Shown here piece by piece: positions 41,935 through 51,002 of a stretch of 64,000 nt of DNA. The notes beneath the pieces were generated by a model. The model was given only the letters and a program-made list of their open reading frames with translations, had not been told where the DNA came from and did not search any database. The position numbers and the translations under genes are program-made. Where the stretch lies: NCBI RefSeq assembly GCF_002159535.1, contig NZ_NFIU01000004.1, positions 89,263 through 153,262 on the forward strand, read 5' to 3'. Each line of letters starts with the position of its first letter. The stretch's first letter is position 1. The stretch comes from Olsenella sp. An290 (GTDB lineage: Bacteria; Actinomycetota; Coriobacteriia; Coriobacteriales; Atopobiaceae).

Positions 41935-42747
41935 ATGACAGAGCACATCGCATCGGGCGCCGTCGCGCCCAGCGCGGACACCTGGACCCTCGGCGGCAAG
42001 GAGTTTGCGTCGCGCTTCATCCTGGGGTCGGGTAAGTTCAGGCTCGACGTGGTCAGGGCGGCCGTGGAGGACGCGGGCGCGCAGATCGTGACCCTTGCTG
42101 TTCGCCGCGCCAACACCAATCAGGAGGGGAGCATCCTCGATGCCGTGCCCGAGGGCGTGACGCTTCTGCCCAACACCTCGGGCGCCCGCACGGCCGAGGA
42201 GGCCGTGCGCATCGCCCGCCTCGCGCGTGAGCTCGGCTGCGGCGACTTCGTCAAGGTCGAGGTCATCCGCGACGCGCGCTACCTCCTGCCCGACAACGCA
42301 GAGACCATCCGCGCCACCGACATGCTGGCGAGCGAGGGCTTCACGGTGCTGCCGTACATGTACCCCGACCTCAACGTCGCGCGCGACCTGGTGAGCGCGG
42401 GCGCGGCCGCCGTCATGCCTCTCGGCGCGCCCATCGGCTCCAACCGCGGCTTGGTGACGCGGGACTTCATCCGCATCCTCATAGAGGAGATTGACCTGCC
42501 GGTGATCGTGGACGCGGGCATCGGGCGCCCGTCGCAGGCGTGCGAGGCCATGGAGATGGGCGCGGCTGCCGTCATGGCCAACACGGCCGTGGCCACCGCC
42601 GGCAACATCCCGCTCATGGCGCGCGCCTTTGGCGACGCGGTGCGGGCCGGTCGCGCGGCGTTCCTTGCGGGTCCCGGTCGCGTGCTCGACGGCGCGGGCG
42701 AGGCCTCGAGCCCGCTCACCGGATTTCTGGGGGAGGAGGCCAGATGA
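41935..42747 (+). CDS. thiG: ThiG, thiazole synthase
   Basis: A 270-residue TIM barrel. It has [10 protein letters not shown] near the N-terminus, LAVRRAN and [16 protein letters not shown] contains the Schiff-base lysine, and [10 protein letters not shown] and [28 protein letters not shown] follow. It builds the thiazole ring from deoxyxylulose phosphate, dehydroglycine and ThiS-COSH. The ATG has AAAGGAAG upstream; the stop overlaps thiH by ATGA. Confidence 0.96.
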   Translation: MTEHIASGAVAPSADTWTLGGKEFASRFILGSGKFRLDVVRAAVEDAGAQIVTLAVRRANTNQEGSILDAVPEGVTLLPNTSGARTAEEAVRIARLARELGCGDFVKVEVIRDARYLLPDNAETIRATDMLASEGFTVLPYMYPDLNVARDLVSAGAAAVMPLGAPIGSNRGLVTRDFIRILIEEIDLPVIVDAGIGRPSQACEAMEMGAAAVMANTAVATAGNIPLMARAFGDAVRAGRAAFLAGPGRVLDGAGEASSPLTGFLGEEAR

Positions 42748-44012
42748 GCGCGGACGAGAAGAACGTGCAGGTAGTGGGGCCTGAGACCGTACCCGTGGGC
42801 AAGCGCTGCCGGCGCATCGTCTCCATGGACGAGAAGGACATGGCGCACGCCATCCACACCGACTACGGCCTGGACACCATGACCTTCCTGCCCGACATGG
42901 ACGTCCTGGACAACGGCATGTTCGACCGCGTGCTCGACGCCGTGGAGGCCTACGACCCCGACGCCGTGACCGCCGCCGACGTGCGCCGCGTGCTCGACGC
43001 CGACGTGGTGGAGCCCGCCGACTTCGGCGTGCTCGTGTCGCCCGCGGCCGAGCCCTTCCTCGAGGAGATGGCCGAGCGGGCCCGGGCCGAGCGCGTGCGC
43101 TGGTTTGGCACAAACATCCAGTTCTTCACGCCGCTCTACTTGGCAAACTACTGCGAGAACCGCTGCGTGTACTGCGGCTTCAACTGCGAGAGCGGCATCC
43201 GTCGCGCCCGCCTGGACGAGGGGCAGACCATCGCCGAGCTCGACGCCATCGCCGCCACGGGCCAGGAGGAGATCCTGCTGCTCACCGGCGAGGACCCGGT
43301 GACGTCGGACGTGGACTACATCGCACGCGCCTGCGAGCTCGCGGCCGCGCGCTTCAGGAATGTTGGCGTCGAGGTGTACCCCGCCAACGTGGCCGACTAC
43401 GCGCGCCTGCACGAGGCCGGCGCGGACTTCGTGACCGTGTTCCAGGAGACCTATGACCCGGTGCGCTACGCCAAGCTCCACCTGCGCGGCCGCAAGCGCA
43501 TCATGCCCTACCGCTTCGAGGCGCAGGAGCGCGCGCTCAGGGGCGGCATGCGCGGCGTGGCTTTCGCGCCGCTGCTTGGCCTCTCGGAGTTTCGCCGTGA
43601 CGCGCTCGCCTGCGCGCTGCACGCCTACTACGTGAGCCGGGCCTACCCGCACGCGGAGATCTCCTTCTCGTGCCCGCGCCTGCGTCCCGCCGCGGGCGCC
43701 GTCACGCCTAACGGGCCGCACGTGAGCGAGGCGCAGCTCCTGCAGGTTATCTGCGCCTACCGCCTGTTCATGCCCTTCGCCGGCGTCACGGTCTCGTCGC
43801 GCGAGTCGGCGCGCTTCCGCGACCACGTGGCCACGATCACGGCCACCAAGGTCTCGGCCGGCGTGTCCACGGGCATCGGCGAGCACGCGCACCAGGCCGA
43901 GGAGGGCGACGACCAGTTTGAGATCGACGACGGCCGCAGCCTGGCCGAGATGTGCGCCGCCATGCGCGACATGGGGCTCGAGCCGGTCATGAACGACCAC
44001 GTTCTGGTGTGA
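42744..44012 (+). CDS. thiH: ThiH, 2-iminoacetate synthase (radical SAM)
   Basis: A 422-residue radical SAM enzyme with [12 protein letters not shown] (CxxxCxxC cluster) near residue 133. It cleaves tyrosine to dehydroglycine for thiazole formation. LLTGEDP and [17 protein letters not shown] match the family. Coupled to thiG by a four-base overlap. The oxygen-sensitive ThiH route fits an anaerobic host. Confidence 0.95.
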   Translation: MSADEKNVQVVGPETVPVGKRCRRIVSMDEKDMAHAIHTDYGLDTMTFLPDMDVLDNGMFDRVLDAVEAYDPDAVTAADVRRVLDADVVEPADFGVLVSPAAEPFLEEMAERARAERVRWFGTNIQFFTPLYLANYCENRCVYCGFNCESGIRRARLDEGQTIAELDAIAATGQEEILLLTGEDPVTSDVDYIARACELAAARFRNVGVEVYPANVADYARLHEAGADFVTVFQETYDPVRYAKLHLRGRKRIMPYRFEAQERALRGGMRGVAFAPLLGLSEFRRDALACALHAYYVSRAYPHAEISFSCPRLRPAAGAVTPNGPHVSEAQLLQVICAYRLFMPFAGVTVSSRESARFRDHVATITATKVSAGVSTGIGEHAHQAEEGDDQFEIDDGRSLAEMCAAMRDMGLEPVMNDHVLV

Positions 44013-44020
44013 GGGCGCCC

Positions 44021-44590
44021 ATGGGATCGCTCTTTGATGGAGGCTTCCTGCGCGTTGCCATGACGGACCGGCGCCGCTGCGCGCGGCCGCTGCCCGAGCA
44101 GGTGGCGCGGGTCGCCGGTGCCTACGACGCGCTCATCATGCGCGAGAAGGACCTGGACGACGGCGCGTACGTCGCGCTCGCCCGTGAGGTCATGGCGGCC
44201 TGCGGGCGCGCGGGCGTCGCCTTTGTCGCCCACGGCCACGTGCCCGCCGCCCGCGAGCTCGGCGTGTCGCGCCTGCATCTGCCGCTGCCCGCGCTTGCGC
44301 TCGCTGGTCGCCCGGAGGGGTTCGACCTCGTCGGCACCAACGTGCACGAGGTGGCCGAGGTGGCGGCTGCCGAGGGGCTCGGCGCCGACTACCTTGTGGC
44401 GAGCCCCGTCTTTGCGCCGTCGTGCAAGCCGCTCCCGGGCCGCGGGGTCGCGTTTCTCGAGCAGGTCATCGCTGCGGCCCACGTGCCTGTGCTCGCCCTC
44501 GGCGGCATCACCGACGCCACCGAGCTTGCCGTCCGCGCCGCCGGCGCCGCCGGTGCCGTCCGCATGTCCGGCGCAATGGCGTGCGCCTAG
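44021..44590 (+). CDS. tenI: TenI-like thiazole tautomerase
   Basis: A 189-residue TIM barrel related to ThiE. It has LIMREKDLDD but lacks the ThiE pyrophosphate and substrate motifs (no HxGQxD). VFAPSCKPLPGRGVAFLEQVI matches the TenI signature. TenI aromatises the thiazole product of ThiG. The ATG has GAGGG upstream; a GTG at 44009 overlapping the thiH stop is possible. It could instead be a degenerate ThiE paralogue, since a full thiE follows. Confidence 0.82.
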   Translation: MGSLFDGGFLRVAMTDRRRCARPLPEQVARVAGAYDALIMREKDLDDGAYVALAREVMAACGRAGVAFVAHGHVPAARELGVSRLHLPLPALALAGRPEGFDLVGTNVHEVAEVAAAEGLGADYLVASPVFAPSCKPLPGRGVAFLEQVIAAAHVPVLALGGITDATELAVRAAGAAGAVRMSGAMACA

Positions 44591-44607
44591 GAAAGGAGAC
44601 ACCCCTC

Positions 44608-45303
44608 ATGGACGTCAATCACACGGAAGTGGGCCCCGTCGTCCGCGGGTCCTTCTCGCCTGAGGCCATCCGGCACGGCATGCTGCTCTATGCGGTGACG
44701 GATCGGTCCTGGCTCGCTGGCCGGACGCTCGCCGACTGCGTGCGGGAGGCCATCGCCGGCGGCGCCACCTTCGTCCAGCTGCGCGAGAAGGACCTCGCGA
44801 CGGACCAGATCGTGGCGGAGGCGCTGGAGATCATCCCCGTCTGCCGCGCGGCGGGCGTGCCCTTTGTGATCGACGACGACGTGGAGGCGGCCCGGCGCAG
44901 CGGCGCGGACGGCGTGCACGTGGGGCAGTCTGACACGGCGTGCGCCGCCGCGCGCGAGGCGCTCGGGCCGGACGCCATCGTGGGGGTCTCCGCCCACACG
45001 GTGGGGGAGGCGCTCGCCGCGCAGGCGGCCGGCGCCGACTACCTGGGCGTGGGGGCGCTGTTTGGAACGTCCACCAAGCCCGACACCGTGGCCGTGTCCC
45101 CTGAGGGCCTCGCGCGCATCTGCGCCGCCGTGGATATCCCGGTGACGGCCATCGGGGGCGTGAGCACGCGCACGCTGCCCTCGCTCGCCGGCACGGGCGC
45201 GGATGGGGCGGCGGTGGTCTCGGCGATCTTTGCCGCCGGGGATATCGAGGCGGCGACGCGCGAGCTGCGCCGTCTTGCCGAGGCCGCCGTGGGATCGAGA
45301 TAG
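44608..45303 (+). CDS. thiE: ThiE, thiamine phosphate synthase
   Basis: A 231-residue enzyme with full ThiE motifs: FVQLREKDL, PFVIDDDVEAARRSGADGVHVGQSD, GVSAHTVGEA, GVGALFGTSTKPDT and IGGVSTRTL. It joins HMP pyrophosphate and thiazole phosphate. GGAAAGGAG precedes the ATG. Confidence 0.96.
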   Translation: MDVNHTEVGPVVRGSFSPEAIRHGMLLYAVTDRSWLAGRTLADCVREAIAGGATFVQLREKDLATDQIVAEALEIIPVCRAAGVPFVIDDDVEAARRSGADGVHVGQSDTACAAAREALGPDAIVGVSAHTVGEALAAQAAGADYLGVGALFGTSTKPDTVAVSPEGLARICAAVDIPVTAIGGVSTRTLPSLAGTGADGAAVVSAIFAAGDIEAATRELRRLAEAAVGSR

Positions 45304-45311
45304 GGGGTCTC

Positions 45312-46151
45312 ATGGGCATGGGAGGCTGGAGCGTTCCCGCGGTGCTTGCGATCGCCGGCTCGGACTCGAGCGGCGGCGCGGGCATCCAGGCGGACATCAA
45401 GACCATCTCCGCGCACGGGCTCTTTGCCGAGACCGCGATCACCGCGCTCACGGCGCAGAACACCTGCGGCGTGCGCGACGTCATGGAGGCTACGCCCGAG
45501 ATGGTGGCCGAGCAGATCGACGCGGTCTTCGAGGACATCCCGCCCGCCGCGGTCAAGGTGGGCATGGTGCCCTCCGCAGCGATCGCCGAGGCCATAGCCG
45601 CGCGGCTCGAGCGCTGGGGCGCGAGGAACGTGGTCGTGGACCCGGTGATGGTAGCCACCTCGGGTGCGCGCCTCATGGGAGACGATGCGGCATCGGCGCT
45701 CGTGGCGCGCCTGCTGCCGCTCGCCCGCGTGATCACGCCCAACATCCCCGAGGCGTCGGCGCTTCTCGGCGAGCCGGTGCGGAACGAGGACGAGCAGGAG
45801 CTCGCCGCGCTCGCGCTGGCCGGGCGCCTGGGCTGCGCGGTGCTCGTGAAGGGCGGGCACGGCGTGGCGGACGCCAGCGACGTGCTGGTGGAGTCGGCCG
45901 TCGAGGACGAGGGCGCGCCGCGCGTGACGTGGCTGCGCGCCCCGCGCGTGGAGACCGCGAACACTCACGGCACGGGCTGCACGCTCTCGAGCGCGATCGC
46001 CTGCGGCCTGGCGGAGGGCCGCGAGCTGCCCGAGGCGGTGGCGCGCGCGAAGGACTACCTCACGGGCGCGCTTTCTGCCGGGCTGGACCTGGGGCACGGC
46101 TCAGGTCCCGTTGACCACCTGTGGCGCCAGCGCGCGGGGTCGCGCGCCTAG
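45312..46151 (+). CDS. thiD: ThiD, HMP/HMP-phosphate kinase
   Basis: A 279-residue ribokinase-fold enzyme with AIAGSDSSGGAGIQADIKT near residue 13, VVVDPVMVATSGARLM near 110, TPNIPEASALLG and NTHGTGCTLSSAIA with the catalytic aspartate region. It phosphorylates HMP-P to HMP-PP for ThiE. It is the last gene of the operon. Confidence 0.96.
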   Translation: MGMGGWSVPAVLAIAGSDSSGGAGIQADIKTISAHGLFAETAITALTAQNTCGVRDVMEATPEMVAEQIDAVFEDIPPAAVKVGMVPSAAIAEAIAARLERWGARNVVVDPVMVATSGARLMGDDAASALVARLLPLARVITPNIPEASALLGEPVRNEDEQELAALALAGRLGCAVLVKGGHGVADASDVLVESAVEDEGAPRVTWLRAPRVETANTHGTGCTLSSAIACGLAEGRELPEAVARAKDYLTGALSAGLDLGHGSGPVDHLWRQRAGSRA

Positions 46152-46167
46152 GGGGCCGGCGGCCTTT

Positions 46168-46324
46168 TCCTCCGGTATTGGGTGGCATGTTTTATGTGTT
46201 GCCGCCCGCCGGGCGCTCGCCTGCGCGCGCCAAGAGAAACGACCTGCGGAAACGTGGGCTCGGCGGCCCCAGAGAGGTGCCGGCTTTGCCCCGTGCATAA
46301 AAAATGCCACCCAATACCGGAGGA
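46168..46324. repeat. MITE-like element with 29-bp inverted ends
   Basis: A 157-base element after thiD. The 29-base ends (46168-46196 and 46296-46324) pair at 28 of 29 positions; the core is CCTCCGGTATTGGGTGGCAT with a T/A run on the inner side. The interior is GC-rich with no gene. It could terminate the thi operon. Its right end merges with the tandem repeats at 46319. Confidence 0.7.
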
Positions 46325-46413
46325 TGCGCCACGGAAGCGTATCGGAGGATGCGCCACGGGAGCGTATCGGAGGATGCGCCACGGGAGCGTACCGGACGAT
46401 GCGCCACGGGAGC
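46319..46413. repeat. Tandem 25-bp repeats (about four copies)
   Basis: The unit begins GGAGGATGCGCCACGGGAGC and recurs at 46319, 46344, 46369 and 46394 with one or two changes per copy; the last is partial. The 25-base period is not a multiple of three, so it is not a coding repeat. The rest of the gap to 46552 shows nothing recognisable apart from one CGAGAAGRAC word at 46536. Confidence 0.75.
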
Positions 46414-46552
46414 GGCGCCCTGCCGAGCGCGCGGACAGAAATCCCGTCGCATGCGCGCTCCTAGGGATAAAAAAGTGAAATCATCACGTCATGAGTGGGG
46501 CGCCGCCCCATCAGGTGGGTGCGACGCCCCGTCAGGTCCTTCTCGCCCGTCC

Positions 46553-47278
46553 CTAGAGCTCGCGCTTCTCGTAGAGGCGCAGGGAGGCCGCGGCGGAGAT
46601 CGCCAGCGCCGCCGCGGCCAGCGCCACGCACGCCGCCACGCCGCAGACCATGCCCGCCGGCGTCTCCAGCGCGGTGAGCAGGTCGGACAGCAGGTCCAGT
46701 CCCGGGATCGCGCCGTCGAGCATCCCACTGTTGCCCAGCAGCGCCACCGGCACCACGAAGAGCAGCACGATCACCGTGGGCAGGAGCTGCGTGGCGCGCG
46801 TCTGGCCCAGGCGGAAGTAGAGCGGCGTCACCACGCTTGCCACCACGGCACCCATGAGCAGGCAGAAGCTGGTGACGAAGGCCGTCGGTCCCGTGAGGCT
46901 CTCGTCAAAGGTGAACGCCTCTCCTATCTCGCCGCCGATCCCCAGCGCACTCACCGCGCCGATGGCGATAAGTGCGCCCACAAGGCCCACGACCATGCCC
47001 ATGAGTCCCAGCGTCACGATGGCGCCATAACGGCCGAGCACCACGTCGCGCCGGGAGAGCGGCAGCGTGAGGCGGAAGAGCCCCCAGTGGTTGAGCTCGT
47101 CGTAGGCGGCCAGGCCCATCGCGCCCATCATGAAGAACATGACGGTGAGGGTCGCCGGCATCGCGAGCGGCGTCTGCATGCCCACTCCGATGCACAGACT
47201 CACGATGAGCCCCAGGCCCAGGAGCTGCTTCGCGTAGTCGCGGAAGATCGTCATCTCAATGAGGTATGCGCGCTTCAT
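46553..47278 (-). CDS. ABC-2 type permease, module copy 2
   Basis: A 241-residue paralogue of the permease at 37258, same length, differing mainly in loops. It begins MKRAYLIEMTIFRDYAKQLLGLGLIVSLCIGVGMQTPLAMPATLT. About six membrane spans. Its start overlaps the ATPase stop by one base, as in copy 1. A CGAGAAGRAC word lies just past its stop. Confidence 0.85.
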   Translation of the reverse strand: MKRAYLIEMTIFRDYAKQLLGLGLIVSLCIGVGMQTPLAMPATLTVMFFMMGAMGLAAYDELNHWGLFRLTLPLSRRDVVLGRYGAIVTLGLMGMVVGLVGALIAIGAVSALGIGGEIGEAFTFDESLTGPTAFVTSFCLLMGAVVASVVTPLYFRLGQTRATQLLPTVIVLLFVVPVALLGNSGMLDGAIPGLDLLSDLLTALETPAGMVCGVAACVALAAAALAISAAASLRLYEKREL

Positions 47279-48168
47279 TATCGGACACCGCCCTTCAGCG
47301 TGAGTGCCAGGTAGTCGTCGATGGTCATGCGGTCCACCGGAACCTCCGGGAAGCTCTCTGCAAAGGCAAAGCGGTCGGGGACCAGCAGGTCGATGCCGTA
47401 GTCGTGCCGCAGGTAGCGCAGGTCGCGCTCCGGGATGACGCCGCTCGCCGCCACGCGCTCGAGGTCCGCCACGCGGCAGCGCGCGATGCCCATCTCGTCG
47501 GTGATGGCGTCCTTGGGCAGGTCAAAGACGATGCGTCCATTGTCGATGCACACGATCCGGTCCGCGATGCGCTCCAGGTCGCTCGTGATGTGGCTGCTCA
47601 TGAGGACGGCGCGGCCCGGCTCGGCCACGAAGTCGCGCAGGCGGTCGAGCACCTCGTCGCGCGCCATCGGGTCCAGGCCCGCCGTGGCCTCGTCCAGGAT
47701 GAGCAGCCGCGCGTCGTGCGAGAACGCGCAGGCCAGGCTGAGCTTCATGCCCATGCCGCGCGAGAGCTCCTTGACGGTCTTGCGCGCGTCCAGGCCGAGC
47801 TCCGCGGTCAGGCGAGAGAAGCGGTGCGCGTCCCAGGTGGCAAAGGCGCGCTCGTAGATGCGGCCCACGTCCGCCACGTGCAGGTGCTCCGGCAGCGAGA
47901 TCGCGTCAAACACCACGCCGACCTGCTCCTTGGTGGCCGCGCCGGAGGGACGGGAGAGCTCGGCGCTCGGGGTGCCGAGCACCTGCGCCTCGCCGCCGTC
48001 CACGGGGAAGAGGCCGAGAAGCGCCTTGATGGTGGTGGACTTGCCCGCGCCGTTCTGGCCGACAAACCCCACGACCTCGCCTTCGTTTACGGTGAGGTCA
48101 ACGCCCTCAAGCGAGAAGCCGTCGTAGTGCTTGGTGAGCCCGCGGGCCTCGATGAGACTGCCGCTCAT
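47278..48168 (-). CDS. ABC transporter ATPase, module copy 2
   Basis: A 296-residue ATPase with GQNGAGKSTT, LSRGMGMKLSLACAFSHDARL and LLILDEATAGLDP. It aligns end to end with the ATPase at 37983, including the C-terminal extension. AGGAAAGGAA precedes the ATG. Confidence 0.92.
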   Translation of the reverse strand: MSGSLIEARGLTKHYDGFSLEGVDLTVNEGEVVGFVGQNGAGKSTTIKALLGLFPVDGGEAQVLGTPSAELSRPSGAATKEQVGVVFDAISLPEHLHVADVGRIYERAFATWDAHRFSRLTAELGLDARKTVKELSRGMGMKLSLACAFSHDARLLILDEATAGLDPMARDEVLDRLRDFVAEPGRAVLMSSHITSDLERIADRIVCIDNGRIVFDLPKDAITDEMGIARCRVADLERVAASGVIPERDLRYLRHDYGIDLLVPDRFAFAESFPEVPVDRMTIDDYLALTLKGGVR

Positions 48169-48186
48169 GTGAGTTCCTTTCCTCAT

Positions 48187-48213
48187 GTGGAAAAGTGCCT
48201 GTCACTTTTCCAC
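48187..48213. repeat. REP-like palindrome in module copy 2
   Basis: GTGGAAAAGTG and CACTTTTCCAC form a perfect 11-bp stem with a CCTGT loop between the GntR and ATPase genes. It resembles the hairpins at 38891 and 56734 in layout and in the (A)AAAG...GTC.C core. Confidence 0.65.
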
Positions 48214-48214
48214 G

Positions 48215-48583
48215 TCACTCCAGTACGAGGGCGAGCATCTCTGTGAGCTCCTCGTTCGTGAGGCCGCAGGCCCGGCCGCGCTCCACGGCGCGGGCGAGAA
48301 GCCCCTCGACCTCACGCAGCTGCTCCTCGCGGATGAGCTCGGCGTTTCCGCCGGCGACGAAGCTTCCCTTGCCCTGCACGGTCTCTATGAGCCCCGTGGC
48401 CTCCAGGTCCGCGTAGGCGCGCTTGGTGGTGATCGCGCTCACGCGAAGGCTGTTGGCCAGCGCCCGGATGCTGGGGAGCTGCTCGCCCTCCTTGAGCTGG
48501 CCCGTCACGATCGCGGCCTTGATCTGGTCCGTGATTTGCTCGTAGATGGGCTTGCCGCTCGAGTTTGAGATGATGATGTCCAA
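48215..48583 (-). CDS. GntR-family regulator (YtrA-like), module copy 2
   Basis: A 122-residue paralogue of the regulator at 38913, with the recognition segment SLRVSAITTKRAYADLEATGLIETVQGKG unchanged apart from one residue. Both may therefore bind each other's sites. It also starts with TTG and GGAAGGA. No effector domain is present. Confidence 0.88.
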   Translation of the reverse strand: MDIIISNSSGKPIYEQITDQIKAAIVTGQLKEGEQLPSIRALANSLRVSAITTKRAYADLEATGLIETVQGKGSFVAGGNAELIREEQLREVEGLLARAVERGRACGLTNEELTEMLALVLE

Positions 48584-48683
48584 ATTCCGATCCTTCCTGC
48601 TCGCCCCTCGGGCGTCCCCTCGGGGGGTTGCCGCCGCGGGGCGTCCCCCTTGGCGGCGGCGGACGTCTTCGCGCCGCCCCGTC

Positions 48684-48741
48684 GGGTATATACCGTATAT
48701 ACCCGATAGCTACAGCATATACTCACCTATACACAGTGCAA
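48684..48741 (-). promoter_or_regulatory. Promoter and operator of GntR module copy 2
   Basis: A perfect palindrome at 48684-48704 (GGGTATATAC, one base, GTATATACCC) lies downstream of a minus-strand promoter TTGCAC (48736-48741)-16-TATGCT (48714-48719). The promoter matches that of copy 1, including the CTATACACAGTGCAAG segment. Confidence 0.72.
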
Positions 48742-48793
48742 GGGTAATTTCCGACTTTTTTGAATCGCGACTCCGGGACGGCCCTCAGCTGGG

Positions 48794-48812
48794 AAGCTAA
48801 CCGTAAGCTAAC
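48794..48812 (+). promoter_or_regulatory. Direct repeat, likely autoregulatory site of the two-component system
   Basis: AAGCTAAC occurs twice with an 11-base period (48794 and 48805), typical of OmpR-type response-regulator boxes, 51 bases before the regulator gene. A possible -10 (TATGGT) lies at 48823. Confidence 0.5.
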
Positions 48813-48862
48813 GCCCGCGCGGTATGGTTCCAGCGGGGTCGGATGAGAAAGGGGTGGCGACC

Positions 48863-49561
48863 ATGGCAGAGAGGGTGCTCGTGGTCGAGGACGAGCCCGA
48901 CGTGCTGGACGCGCTCGTGCAGCTGCTCGCGCACGCGGGCTACGAGGCGCGGGGCGAGAAGGACGGGCTCGCGGGCCTCCGCGCGTTCCAGGCGGCGCTC
49001 GGGGCGGCGCCCTTCGACCTCGTCATGTTGGACGTGATGATGCCCAAAATCGACGGCTTCACGCTCTGCGAGGCGATCAGGTCCTCCTCCAACGTCCCCG
49101 TCATGGTCCTCACCGCCCTCGACGGGGAGGACGACCAGCTCCGCGCCTTCTCACTCCTCGCCGACGACTTCGTCCCCAAGCCCTTCTCGCTGCCCGTGGT
49201 CCTCGAGCGGGTGCGCGCGCTGCTGAGGAGGTCCGCCCCGGGGCGCGTCGGGGCGGCGGGCGTCGTCGCCTGGCGCGACGTTGTCCTCGACCCCGCCTCG
49301 CGCGAGGCCGTGCGGGCCGGCGCGCCGGTCGGGCTCACCAGGACCGAGTTCGACGTCCTTCTCGTCCTCATGTCGCGCCCGGGCAGGGTGCTCTCCCGCG
49401 CCGAGCTCGCCTCGGCCGGCGGGCAGGCCGACCCCGCGGACCCCACCGCCGGCGAGTCGGCGGTGAAGCTCCACGTCATGAACATCCGCCGCAAGCTCGG
49501 CGCCGACGTCGTCGAGACCGTGAGGGGGGTGGGCTACCGTGTGCCGCGCGATCGCCCGTAG
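48863..49561 (+). CDS. OmpR-family response regulator
   Basis: A 232-residue regulator. The receiver domain has VVEDEPDV, the phospho-acceptor aspartate in LDVMMPKIDGF (about residue 52) and the lysine in VPKPFSL; the winged-helix output domain ends ETVRGVGYRVPRD. Acts with the kinase at 49539, which it overlaps by 23 bases, probably controlling the exporter at 51003. GGGG precedes the ATG. Confidence 0.92.
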   Translation: MAERVLVVEDEPDVLDALVQLLAHAGYEARGEKDGLAGLRAFQAALGAAPFDLVMLDVMMPKIDGFTLCEAIRSSSNVPVMVLTALDGEDDQLRAFSLLADDFVPKPFSLPVVLERVRALLRRSAPGRVGAAGVVAWRDVVLDPASREAVRAGAPVGLTRTEFDVLLVLMSRPGRVLSRAELASAGGQADPADPTAGESAVKLHVMNIRRKLGADVVETVRGVGYRVPRDRP

Positions 49562-50912
49562 CCTCTCCGCGAAGGTGTTCCTGCTCACGGCGGCGCTTCT
49601 CGCCGTCGGGTGCCTCGCCCTCTACGTCGCCGTGGCCCTCGCGCTGCCGGGCGGCTACCGCGCCCTCTCCGCCGCCCGAGCCGAGGAGGCAGCCTCCGCG
49701 CTTGCCGCCGAGCTCTCCGGGGCCGACGCCGGGGAGGCGGCGGGCATCGTCGAGCGCTTCGCCGCGGAGAACGGGGCTTCGGTGACGCTCTCCGGCGAGC
49801 CCGGCGCCGCGTCCGCCGGGGAGGGGGCGCCGGAGGGCTCCGCCTACACCGTCTCCGTCGCCGTCGAGCTCGCCGACGGCTCGAGCGAGCTCGTCACCAT
49901 CACCGACTCCTCGGGGTCGCTCGGGATCATCGCCGACGCGCTCCTGCGCCTATTCCCGGCCGCCGCGGCCCTCATCCTCGCGGTCTCCGCCGCCGGCGCG
50001 TGGGTCTGCGCCCGCCTCGTGGCGCGCCCCGTCGTCGAGATCGCGGACGTCTCCGAGCGCCTGTCGCGCCTCGACATGACGTGGTCCTGTGACGAGCGCC
50101 GCGCGGACGAGGTGGGCGTGCTCGCGCGCAGCCTCAACGCCATGGCGGCGCGCCTCGAGCGCACCATCGGCGAGCTCCGCGGCACCAACGAGCGCCTGCG
50201 CTCCGAGGCCGAGGAGGCCACCGCCCGGGAGCGCGAGCGCCGCGACTTCCTGGCGGCGGCGTCCCACGAGCTCAAGACCCCGCTCGCCGCGGCGCGGGCG
50301 CAGGTTGAGGGGATGATGCTCGGCATCGGCGACTTCGCCGACCACGGCGCCCACCTGCCCCGGGCGCTCGCGGCCCTCGACCGCATGGACGCTCTCGTGT
50401 GCGAGATGCTCGCGGCGGCGCGGGCCGAGTCCGGCCCCGCGGCGGCCCCCGAGGCCCTCGACGCCCGCGAGGTCGCGGCCTCGGCGGTGGCGGCGTCGCG
50501 GGAGCTCGCCGCGTCGCGCGGCGTGGAGCTCGCGCTGCTCCCCGGCGCGGCCTGCCCGGTGGTGGCCGAGCGCGCGCAGCTCGAGCTGGCCGTCTTCAAC
50601 GCCGTCTCCAACGCCGCGCGCCACGCCACGCCCGGCACCCACGCGACCGTCTCGCTCGGGGGCGGGCGCCTGCGCGTGGAGAACCGCTGCGAGCCGCTGC
50701 CGCCCGAGGTCGTGGCCCGGCTCGCAGAGCCCTTCTTCCGCGCGGACGCCTCGCGCTCGCGCGACGGCGGCGGGTCCGGCCTGGGGCTCCACCTCGCCGC
50801 GCGGGCCCTCGCTCGCCTGGGCGCGCCGCTCTCGCTCTCCTGCGAGGACGGAAGCTTCGTCTTCGAGGCGGACCTCTCCGGCCTCTCCGCGCCCGTGCGA
50901 ACGGAAGACTAA
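49539..50912 (+). CDS. Sensor histidine kinase
   Basis: A 457-residue kinase starting with GTG. Two membrane spans (about 10-35 and 143-163) flank an extracytoplasmic loop of about 105 residues. A HAMP-like linker, ASHELKTPLAAARAQ (phospho-His), NAVSNAARHA (N box) and GGGSGLGLHLAA (G box) follow. The N box lacks a canonical DxGxG stretch, replaced by VENRCEPLP, a feature seen in other short kinases. Confidence 0.9.
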   Translation: MCRAIARSLSAKVFLLTAALLAVGCLALYVAVALALPGGYRALSAARAEEAASALAAELSGADAGEAAGIVERFAAENGASVTLSGEPGAASAGEGAPEGSAYTVSVAVELADGSSELVTITDSSGSLGIIADALLRLFPAAAALILAVSAAGAWVCARLVARPVVEIADVSERLSRLDMTWSCDERRADEVGVLARSLNAMAARLERTIGELRGTNERLRSEAEEATARERERRDFLAAASHELKTPLAAARAQVEGMMLGIGDFADHGAHLPRALAALDRMDALVCEMLAAARAESGPAAAPEALDAREVAASAVAASRELAASRGVELALLPGAACPVVAERAQLELAVFNAVSNAARHATPGTHATVSLGGGRLRVENRCEPLPPEVVARLAEPFFRADASRSRDGGGSGLGLHLAARALARLGAPLSLSCEDGSFVFEADLSGLSAPVRTED

Positions 50913-51002
50913 CCAAACGAGGACCGCGCGCGAACGGGCACACACCACCATCGGGATCGCACGGGCGGCCGCGGCCGCCGAACCCGACGGAAAGGTGGCA
51001 CC

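Noticed and set aside
46304..47314. Plus-strand open frame starting in the 25-bp repeats
   Set aside because: It runs opposite the permease gene and its repeat part has a period that is not a multiple of three.
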